Positions 23,288-28,710 of a stretch of 28,903 bases of DNA are shown here, in pieces (positions within the stretch are counted from its first letter, which is position 1; each line of letters begins with the position of its first letter). The DNA is taken from the NCBI GenBank assembly GCA_937894495.1, contig CALCRR010000113.1, forward strand, positions 1 through 28,903, in the 5' to 3' direction. This stretch comes from an uncultured Ruminococcus sp. Lineage in GTDB: Bacteria; Bacillota; Clostridia; Oscillospirales; Ruminococcaceae. The translations under genes were made by a program, and so were the position numbers. Under the pieces are notes generated by a model. That model did no database searches. It had not been told where the DNA came from and saw only the letters and a list, made by a program, of their open reading frames with translations.

Positions 23288-23539
23288 TTGGACAACACAG
23301 AAAACATGATACTTGCAAAGCTCTTTGCCGATAAGGACGAGAGCTGTGATGTGGGCAGCTGCCTCATGCCTGATACGGTATTCCCGAAAAAAACTCCACT
23401 TGCTATGGCATATATACCATTTCAGCAGTGGGAGACGCCCTATGAGGCTGAGGTGGGGCTCAGCAGGGGCACGGTGTTCCCCGGTCTTGATAAGCCGTTT
23501 ATCGGAGAGGAGGCTGTGAACAGTGCCTATACTAAATGA
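23288..23539 (+). CDS. cotJA: Spore coat-associated protein CotJA
   Basis: I choose TTG 23288, eight bases after AAGGAG. A GTG at 23279 overlaps that site. The 83-residue protein contains the CotJA core, PLAMAYIPFQQWETPYE followed by GLSRGTVFPGLDKPFIGE. In Bacillus the cotJABC operon is expressed in the mother cell and adds a manganese-catalase-like layer to the spore coat. In Ruminococcus related genes persist although sporulation is rarely seen. It overlaps cotJB by 17 bases. No vegetative promoter is obvious upstream, which would fit a sporulation sigma factor, but I cannot identify one with confidence. Confidence 0.88.
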   Translation: MDNTENMILAKLFADKDESCDVGSCLMPDTVFPKKTPLAMAYIPFQQWETPYEAEVGLSRGTVFPGLDKPFIGEEAVNSAYTK

Positions 23540-23786
23540 CAAGCAGAAGCTTATGAGAAAGCTGCAGAGCTGCAGCTTTGCGCTGGTGGAGGCTAACCTT
23601 TACCTCGACAGCCACCCCACCTGCAAAATGGGGCTTGAATATTTCAGAAAGCACAGAGACGAGTATGAAAAGCTGGAGGCTGAGTATGTGGAAAAATACG
23701 GTCCAGTAAGAGCCGTACAGTCATCGGCTGAGAAAAAGTGGGACTGGGTCTCAACCCCCTTCCCCTGGGAGAGAGGTGAGAGCTGA
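23523..23786 (+). CDS. cotJB: Spore coat protein CotJB
   Basis: GTG 23523 lies nine bases after GGAGAGGAGG, within the end of cotJA. The 87-residue protein shows the CotJB pattern: MRKLQSCSFALVEANLYLDS then HPTC, a helix YFRKHRDEYEKLEAEYVEKY ending in GPV, and a tryptophan-rich C-terminus (KWDWVSTPFPWE). CotJB is a small helical coat component of unknown activity that is always found between CotJA and CotJC. Its stop codon overlaps the ATG of the following truncated cotJC (TGATG). Length is normal. Confidence 0.9.
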   Translation: MPILNDKQKLMRKLQSCSFALVEANLYLDSHPTCKMGLEYFRKHRDEYEKLEAEYVEKYGPVRAVQSSAEKKWDWVSTPFPWERGES

Positions 23787-23899
23787 TGTGGCAATATGAA
23801 AAGAAATTACAGTACCCTGTAAATATCAAAAATCCCAACCCTGCGCTGGCTAAGGTAATAATCAGCCAGCTTGGCGGTGCAGACTACAAAAACAGGTAA
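23786..23899 (+). pseudogene. cotJC: Truncated cotJC (first 33 codons plus 4)
   Basis: The frame starts MWQYEKKLQYPVNIKNPNPA and continues LAKVIISQLGGAD, an excellent match to the N-terminus of CotJC, the manganese-catalase-like spore coat protein of about 190-200 residues. It then diverges to YKNR and stops at residue 37. The ferritin-like four-helix domain with the metal ligands (normally starting GELAAALRYL) is missing, and no remainder is visible in the window. A perfect terminator follows at once, and behind it lies the minus-strand Rep module. Either an insertion or deletion event removed the rest, or this lineage keeps only a leader peptide. Catalase activity is not possible from this copy. 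Confidence 0.8.
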
Positions 23900-23900
23900 T

Positions 23901-23938
23901 AAAAAAAGACCTGCCGAAATAAACTCGGCAGGTCTTTT
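23901..23938. terminator. Strong bidirectional terminator
   Basis: A perfect 14-pair stem (AAAAGACCTGCCGA with TCGGCAGGTCTTTT) with a seven-base loop, and T or A tracts on both sides. It can end both the cotJ operon (+) and the Rep module (-). Confidence 0.9.
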
Positions 23939-23949
23939 ACTTTCACATA

Positions 23950-24345
23950 CTATTTTAATATCTCGATCAACTTTTTCACAAACCCTTCCCCAGCAACCCC
24001 GTTCTGCCTATACCCCCACTTGGCAAGCAGCTGGTTTACTACCGCAGCCGTCCCAGCCCCGAATCCGCTGTCAACAGATATATGGGTTTTGATGATACCT
24101 TTACTTTCAGCAAGGGACAACAAAGATTTCAGCTCATCCCAAGATGGCGGCTTAGTTATTCCATTAAGCTGAGGTTCTATATATCTTCGCTTAAGTATGT
24201 CGTGTGTAAGGTCTTCTTGTTGTTCTATCCAATTTATGATTTTATCCGCTTTTTCTTTGGCATTTTTATATGCTTCTGAATGAATATCCATACTCTTCAT
24301 TCTTCTGATAATTCTTCTATAGCTTCTAAGCATTTTCGTTGTCAA
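23950..24345 (-). CDS. Hypothetical protein of the Rep module, 131 residues
   Basis: TTG 24345 follows GGGAGGT at eight to nine bases. The protein opens with a basic helix (LRSYRRIIRRMKSMDIHSEA), continues helical (KEKADKIINWIEQQEDLTHD), has a proline-rich middle and a C-terminal stretch GFGAGTAAVVNQLLAKWGYR ending in a short helix. No family is recognised. It is the last gene of the three-gene unit Rep, 48-residue membrane peptide, this protein, and shares their strand and close spacing. A role in an extrachromosomal or phage-like life cycle is inference from context only. Confidence 0.6.
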   Translation of the reverse strand: MTTKMLRSYRRIIRRMKSMDIHSEAYKNAKEKADKIINWIEQQEDLTHDILKRRYIEPQLNGITKPPSWDELKSLLSLAESKGIIKTHISVDSGFGAGTAAVVNQLLAKWGYRQNGVAGEGFVKKLIEILK

Positions 24346-24378
24346 TTCAGCCGACCTCCCTCAATTTAATTTTGAACG

Positions 24379-24525
24379 CTAAAACGTCACCGTGATATTA
24401 AGCACAGCAGCAGCCACCCAATAGACAGCTTTTTTATAATCCTTGTTTGCAGCATAGATGACTGCCGCCAGCAAATCTATAATTATCAGCACCAGCGGAA
24501 ATATATGCTCAGTTTTTATTTTCAT
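24379..24525 (-). CDS. 48-residue two-helix membrane peptide
   Basis: ATG 24525 follows GGAGGGGGTGA, which overlaps the end of the rep gene. MKIKTEHIFPLVLIIIDLLA opens one membrane helix (about 9-26), and a second (34-46, AVYWVAAAVLNIT) follows a short charged turn. Such small double-pass proteins are common in phages and plasmids, but no family is recognised. The gene starts nine bases after rep and ends 33 bases before the next gene. Confidence 0.55.
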   Translation of the reverse strand: MKIKTEHIFPLVLIIIDLLAAVIYAANKDYKKAVYWVAAAVLNITVTF

Positions 24526-24534
24526 TATCTTGTT

Positions 24535-25344
24535 TCACCCCCTCCTCAACCTCAGATCAATATCCGCAGTTTTTTTATAAAGCATAATAGTCAGATAATG
24601 CTCGCCGTTCATCTCGTTCCAGAAAGGCTTGCACTCGGCGCAGAAATATCCCGAATACAAAGCTTCGATCATTCTTCGGTTTTCACAGTCATCAGCTATT
24701 TCTGTGACCTTGCGCTTAGTGTACTTAAAATCGTTGCACTTCGGCTCTGGCTTTATACAGTTGAGCGAGCACTGATAGCGCTTTTGATATTTACCGTCAA
24801 TGCTGCCGTCCTCGGACAGCTTCTGCTTGCAGAAATACTTAGCAATGCCCTGCACACCTGTTTCATCGAACATCAAAGGCTTTACCTTGTCAACATAGCC
24901 CTTTCCCCATTTCTTCTGAATGTCTTTAAGGGCAATACCGCCGTTGAGTATCAGGTGAAAGTGGATCCTGCCCTTGCGGCTGCCTACCTCCACCGAGTAT
25001 ATGTATTTGAGCTCACTCAGCCCCAGTTTTTTTCTTAACCTTCTTAGCTTACCGAAAAAGTTGCAAAGGTCTTTCTTAGCTCTTTCCAGGCTGTCAGGAA
25101 GATGCTCGTCCGAGTATGTAAGCTCCAGCTTGTAGTCCTCGTTGGTAAAATTAGCTCCGATGATCCTGTTCAGCTGTCTTTCAGCATTCTTCTGGTTGAG
25201 CTTCACCTGGCAAGCCTTAGAGGGCTTTCTTATTCTCTTTCGCCTGCCTGCTTTCGGATATTCATATACAGGATAAATATTTATCTCCGCATAATCACCA
25301 TAAAAATATTTCTGCTCTCTGTATCTTTTTCTGTAAGCCCTCAT
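24535..25344 (-). CDS. HUH-type rolling-circle replication initiator
   Basis: This 269-residue protein has the order of motifs of single-strand nicking Rep proteins: motif I YKLELTY (71-77), the metal-binding HUH motif RIHFHLILNGG with His128/His130, and a downstream AKYFCKQ with Tyr170 as candidate nucleophile. Such enzymes cut one strand at an origin hairpin and start rolling-circle replication of small plasmids, filamentous phages or microviruses. The N-terminus is very basic, and a Cys cluster near the end (QCSLNC, YSGYFCAEC) may bind zinc. AAGGAAA precedes the ATG. No integrase gene is visible in the window. It is the core of a small mobile module inserted next to damaged host genes. Confidence 0.8.
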   Translation of the reverse strand: MRAYRKRYREQKYFYGDYAEINIYPVYEYPKAGRRKRIRKPSKACQVKLNQKNAERQLNRIIGANFTNEDYKLELTYSDEHLPDSLERAKKDLCNFFGKLRRLRKKLGLSELKYIYSVEVGSRKGRIHFHLILNGGIALKDIQKKWGKGYVDKVKPLMFDETGVQGIAKYFCKQKLSEDGSIDGKYQKRYQCSLNCIKPEPKCNDFKYTKRKVTEIADDCENRRMIEALYSGYFCAECKPFWNEMNGEHYLTIMLYKKTADIDLRLRRG

Positions 25345-25406
25345 TTTCTTTTTCCTTTTCTTGCTGATAAAATGTCCGACTTGTTAATACCCATTACAAG
25401 CCCGAA

Positions 25407-25430
25407 TTCCGCAGCCCCTCAGCTGCGGAA
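25407..25430. other. Perfect hairpin upstream of rep, candidate nick site
   Basis: TTCCGCAGC pairs perfectly with GCTGCGGAA around CCCTCA, 63 bases upstream of the rep start, with no T run on either strand. HUH Rep proteins nick at such hairpins, so this is a candidate double-strand origin. Nothing here proves nicking. Confidence 0.4.
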
Positions 25431-25472
25431 AATACGAACATTTATTTTGTACTATTATATATGTATCTTCTC

Positions 25473-25640
25473 TTAGTCATCGTTATCATCACGGTCAGGC
25501 TCATCATCAGCCCGATCATAAAACTCTGTGCGTCTTATCTCATCTTCAAACTCATTCTGGCGTTTAAGAGTCTCAACGATAAGACCCAGCTCCAGCTTAA
25601 CACTGTCATAATCAAGATATCTAGGCATTATAACAGCCAT
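25473..25640 (-). CDS. Small acidic hypothetical protein of the Rep module
   Basis: A 55-residue reading from ATG 25640 (MAVIMPRYLDYDSVKLELGL) continues as a charged helix (ETLKRQNEFEDEIRRTEFYD) and ends in a run of Asp/Arg. ATG 25628 is an alternative start. The longer frame to 25805 runs into the truncated plus-strand gene and is unlikely. The ribosome-binding site (AGCAGG) is weak. The size and charge would fit a small copy-control or accessory protein located ahead of rep, but no family is recognised. Confidence 0.4.
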   Translation of the reverse strand: MAVIMPRYLDYDSVKLELGLIVETLKRQNEFEDEIRRTEFYDRADDEPDRDDNDD

Positions 25641-25696
25641 GGTAAAAAAGCCTGCTTTTGCTATAATTACATTTGAGCCGTCCCTGTTGTCGCTTC

Positions 25697-25730
25697 GCAC
25701 GCAAAATGTAAAAAATTGCAAGCAAAATGT
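25697..25730. repeat. Pair of 13-base iteron-like repeats
   Basis: GCACGCAAAATGT (25697-25709) and GCAAGCAAAATGT (25718-25730) differ at one base and are 21 bases apart, two helical turns. A weaker third copy (AAAGCAAAATTT) lies near 25751-25762. They sit upstream of the minus-strand Rep module and could be operator or iteron sites. Confidence 0.45.
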
Positions 25731-25760
25731 TATTGTTGAAAAAGCGAGACAAAGCAAAAT

Positions 25761-26648
25761 TTGACTAACTATCATGCCTCTTTTGAGGAAGGCGATGAAC
25801 CGCAAATCGACCCCACCTACACCATAACTATCCCCGCAGAGGTCAACCTCAAAAGCTCCGACCCTGTGAACATCACAGCCGAGGACGTTACGCTGAACGA
25901 GGGTCAGAAGATAGTTGTCACCCTTGACGGTGCAAGCAACACCGCTTCGGGCAGCGAGTTTTCAGCTAAGGATAAAAGCGGCGAATCGGTGGTCAAGTAC
26001 AAGATAAATGACGGTGCGATAGGGCTTGACGATGCGAACAAGACCGTTGCGGAGTTTGAGAGCAAGGAAGGCGAGCAGAGCGTTCCTCTTAGCTTCACCG
26101 CTGATTTGAAAGATGTCAAGTTCGCAGGCGAGCACAGCGAAAAGCTGACGTTCGGGGTGAAGCTGGAGACCGCCAAGATTGCCGCTGATAAGCCCGACAT
26201 TGCGCAGGCAAATTGCACGTTCAGCCCCTCAAACGGCAAGAGCACGCTTTCAAATGCCAATATCACGACCGCAATGGAATACTCCACCGACAACGGCACG
26301 ACCTGGACTGATGTGACCTCTGACGGCTCTATTGCTTCTCTCGCCGCAGGAACAGTACAGATCCGTGTCAAGGAGACAGCCGACAAGCTGGCAAGTGAAG
26401 CTGTTTCGATCACCGTACCAGAGGTACTTCATATTAACGAACTCGTGGGACCGTTCACCGGTGACAGACTCACCTGCGAATACTACGCCGGAGAAACATG
26501 GCAGGCTTTGGTCAACAGATATGATTTGATTAAAGCATATAGTGGTCATCCAGCTTTCGGCAGCGATGGTTTTATCTATGACGAAGAAGGCAACTGGTTT
26601 GCGGTTACTGATCTCGTAGATAATACAAAGACATACGAAGTACAATAA
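25761..26648 (+). pseudogene. 5'-truncated secreted beta-domain protein (copy 1 of 3)
   Basis: The open frame of about 295 codons encodes, in order, the shared beta-rich domain (IDPTYTITIPAEV to FAGEHSEKLTFGVKLETA), an Ig-like segment resembling DUF4073 (MEYSTDNGTTWTDV, GTVQIRVKETADKL) and a C-terminal domain of about 75 residues (VLHINELVGPFTGDRLTCEY to DNTKTYEVQ). The intact paralogue at 27489 has a signal peptide and about 45 more residues in front. Here there is none: the only possible start is a TTG at 25761 with no ribosome-binding site, and the Rep module lies directly upstream. I read this as a surface-protein gene beheaded by the event that brought in or rearranged the module. The rest of the frame is undamaged. 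Confidence 0.75.
26190..26648 (+). repeat. Long direct repeat, copy A (partner 28026-28484)
   Basis: This 459-base stretch is highly similar to 28026-28484 with a constant offset of 1836 bases from the first to the last base, so with no net insertion or deletion. The two copies encode the DUF4073-like and C-terminal domains of the outer genes and flank the ubiquitin gene completely. Recombination between them would delete or amplify that gene. Confidence 0.8.
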
Positions 26649-26702
26649 AAACATTCCTGCCGGGCTTTAGTTCGGCAATCAAACATACAAGGAGGAAACC
26701 AA

Positions 26703-27458
26703 ATGAAAAAACTGATAGCAGTCGGCATGGCGCTTACAATGCTGACTTCATTTGCTGCTGTGAACGCAAGCGCTATGCAGATATTCGTCAAGACCCTGAC
26801 AGGCAAGACTATCACTCTTGACGTTGAGCCGAGCGACACCGTCGAGAATGTCAAGGCTAAAATTCAGGATAAAGAGAATATCGCACCCGAAAAGCAGAGG
26901 TTGATCTTCGCAGGCGAGCAGCTTGAGGATAACAAGACCCTTGCAGATTACAACATTCAGAAGGAATCCACTCTGCATCTTGTGATCAATAGCGACGGCA
27001 CGATCGAGATAGTTCCCGACCCCGACAACGGCTTCAAGCCTAAGCCCGACACGGCGAACACCACCGTAGAGTTCAGCATCGACCCCGCCTACACCGTGAC
27101 GATACCTGCAAAGGTAGAGCTTGCCGAGGGCGAGGAGGACGTTTACACAGGCTCTGACGAGATAACCGCACAGAGCGTTTTCCTGAAGCCCGACCAGTCT
27201 ATCGAGGTGACCCTTACAAGCGGCAGCGGCTTTAAGCTTGCTAACGAGGCTGACAGCACCGTGAAGCTCGGCTACAAGGCAGAGGCAGGCGAGGTCACAG
27301 TAACGGCTGATAACAACGGCGCAGTTGTTGCCACCTTCGGCACGTCCACGGAAGAGCAGTTCCAGCCCATAACCTTCACCACCACCGAGACCCCCGAGTA
27401 CGCAGGCACATACAGCGACACCGTGGTTTTCGGGCTTTCGGTGAAGACAGCAAACTGA
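26703..27458 (+). CDS. Exported ubiquitin fused to a bacterial beta-rich domain
   Basis: The precursor has 251 residues, with AAGGAGGAAACC before the ATG. Residues 1-24 form a signal peptide ending VNASA. Residue 25 is Met1 of ubiquitin (MQIFVKTLTGKTITLDVEPS), and by hand alignment 60 of the first 70 residues equal human ubiquitin. Changes are E16D, I23V, G35N, P37A, D39E, Q40K, K48E, G53N, R54K and S57A. The Leu8/Ile44/His68/Val70 patch and Lys6, 11, 27, 29, 33 and 63 remain. The tail LRLRGG is INSDGT, so E1 activation and conjugation are not possible. A linker (PDPDNGFKPKPD) leads to the beta-rich domain shared with both neighbours (IDPAYTVTIPAKV to YAGTYSDTVVFGLSV). It lies between the two paralogues, 30 bases before the next gene, in an operon-like array. 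Contamination is excluded by the in-frame fusion. Confidence 0.97.
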   Translation: MKKLIAVGMALTMLTSFAAVNASAMQIFVKTLTGKTITLDVEPSDTVENVKAKIQDKENIAPEKQRLIFAGEQLEDNKTLADYNIQKESTLHLVINSDGTIEIVPDPDNGFKPKPDTANTTVEFSIDPAYTVTIPAKVELAEGEEDVYTGSDEITAQSVFLKPDQSIEVTLTSGSGFKLANEADSTVKLGYKAEAGEVTVTADNNGAVVATFGTSTEEQFQPITFTTTETPEYAGTYSDTVVFGLSVKTAN

Positions 27459-27488
27459 TAAAAAATTAATTTTCAGGAGGATTTTACA

Positions 27489-28484
27489 ATGAAAACCACA
27501 AGAAGATTTATCGCAGGACTTTCCGCAATGACAATGGCGGCAGCAATGGCAATGAGCGTTTCGGCAACAGAGGTAAAGCCCATAGGTGGCAACCCCTATA
27601 ACGCTGATCCCAACAATGCTGCACCCGAAGCAACCGTTACATACAACGTTGACCCCAGCTACACCGTAACTATCCCCACAAAAGTAACTCTTTCTGATGA
27701 GAATGACGTAAAGCTTGAAAACGCAGTAGCTGCAAGTGATGTTCGTCTTGAAAAGGGCGATAAGATAGTAGTTTCCCTTGACAAGGACAACACCTTCGAG
27801 GTAAAGAACGGTGACGAAACTATCACCTACGCTGTATATAAGGGAACAACTACCGATGCTGCAAACAAGCTTGCCGCAGAGAGCGTTGTAGCTGAGTTCT
27901 CCGAAAACGGCTCGGAGACCCTGACCTTTGCGAAGATCAACAAGGACGATGTTAAGTACGCAGGCACCTACACCGGCACGCTGACGTTTGGTATCTCGGT
28001 AGAGAGTGCAAAAGCTGCCGCTAAAAAGCCCGACATTGCACAGGCAGATTGCACGTTCAGCCCCTCAAACGGCAAGAGCACGCTCTCAAACGCTAATATT
28101 ACGACCTCTATGGAATACTCCGCCGACAACGGCACGACCTGGACTGATGTGACTTCTGCCGGCTCCATCGCTTCTCTCGCAGCAGGAACCGTACAGATCC
28201 GTGTCAAGGAGACCGATGAGAAGCTGGCGAGTGAAGCTGTTTCAATCACCGTACCAGAAGTACTTCATATTAACGAACTCGTAGGTCCGTACACCGGTGA
28301 TAGACTCACCTGCGAATACTACGCCGGAGAAACATGGCAGGCTTTAGTCGACAGATATGATTTGATAATAGCATACAGAGGCTGGGCGTGTTTCGGTACC
28401 GATGGTGTTATCTCTTACGAAAGCGGCAGCGGTGTTCCGGTCACTGCTCTTGTAGATAACACAAAGACATACAAAGTTGAATAA
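27489..28484 (+). CDS. Secreted protein with beta-rich, DUF4073-like and C-terminal domains (copy 3 of 3)
   Basis: AGGAGG precedes ATG 27489. The 331-residue precursor has a signal peptide (MKTTRRFIAGLSAMTMAAAM, cleavage near SVSA) and a short Asn/Pro-rich segment. Then follow the shared beta-rich domain (VDPSYTVTIPTKV to YAGTYTGTLTFGISVESA), a DUF4073-like Ig segment (MEYSADNGTTWTDV) and a C-terminal domain of about 75 residues with conserved aromatic and Gly positions (YYAGETWQALVDRYD). There is no LPxTG motif or membrane helix, so it is secreted or held by binding. It is the intact version of the truncated gene at 25761 and ends at a strong terminator. The function is unknown; the domain style suggests adhesion or glycan binding. 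Confidence 0.85.
   Translation: MKTTRRFIAGLSAMTMAAAMAMSVSATEVKPIGGNPYNADPNNAAPEATVTYNVDPSYTVTIPTKVTLSDENDVKLENAVAASDVRLEKGDKIVVSLDKDNTFEVKNGDETITYAVYKGTTTDAANKLAAESVVAEFSENGSETLTFAKINKDDVKYAGTYTGTLTFGISVESAKAAAKKPDIAQADCTFSPSNGKSTLSNANITTSMEYSADNGTTWTDVTSAGSIASLAAGTVQIRVKETDEKLASEAVSITVPEVLHINELVGPYTGDRLTCEYYAGETWQALVDRYDLIIAYRGWACFGTDGVISYESGSGVPVTALVDNTKTYKVE
28026..28484 (+). repeat. Long direct repeat, copy B (partner 26190-26648)
   Basis: Second copy of the repeat that flanks the ubiquitin gene. The offset to copy A is 1836 bases throughout. The most variable part is the short loop before the final DNTKTY segment. Confidence 0.8.
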
Positions 28485-28523
28485 GCAGCGAAAATCCTAA
28501 GTAAAGCGACCTCTTAGACGGCA

Positions 28524-28562
28524 ACAAGGCAATTTCTCGAAAGGGAAGTTGCCTTGTTTTTG
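28524..28562 (+). terminator. Intrinsic terminator of the ubiquitin/surface-protein array
   Basis: CAAGGCAATTTC pairs with GGAAGTTGCCTTG (with one wobble or mismatch) around TCGAAAG, followed by TTTTT. Confidence 0.85.
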
Positions 28563-28653
28563 TGCGTTGAAAAAGTGCGGGGGGGGGCGTGGCTCGGTGG
28601 AAATGTGCTGTATAATGCTTATTTCTTTAGTTCTGTTCCGCCCCGCTTTTTTA

Positions 28654-28682
28654 TGGAAAAATCTGTGTTTTTATGATATAAT
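28654..28682 (+). promoter_or_regulatory. Promoter with extended -10 for the antitoxin gene
   Basis: TGGAAA (28654-28659), 17-base spacer, TATAAT (28677-28682), with TG one base upstream of the -10. The sequence from 28563 to 28653 otherwise holds only a G run and AT-rich spacer. Confidence 0.6.
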
Positions 28683-28710
28683 TTACCTAGAATGAGTGAA
28701 GGAGGATTTT

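Noticed and set aside
22968..23318. 116-codon minus-strand ORF upstream of the 50-codon ORF
   Set aside because: No ribosome-binding site, low-complexity composition, and it overlaps predicted small RNA 2 and the cotJA start; the 50-codon frame has a far better start.
25641..25805. Extension of the small acidic protein to a 110-residue ORF with a hydrophobic N-terminus
   Set aside because: The extension reads through the iteron-like repeats and into the beheaded surface gene, with no suitable ribosome-binding site.
26645..26690. Hairpin TGCCG...CGGCA between copy 1 and the ubiquitin gene as a terminator
   Set aside because: The stem is only five pairs with no T run after it, so read-through into the ubiquitin gene is likely.
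26775..26990. Ubiquitin as assembly contamination
   Set aside because: The domain is in frame with a bacterial signal peptide and with the same beta-rich domain as both neighbours, and its codon use is like theirs.
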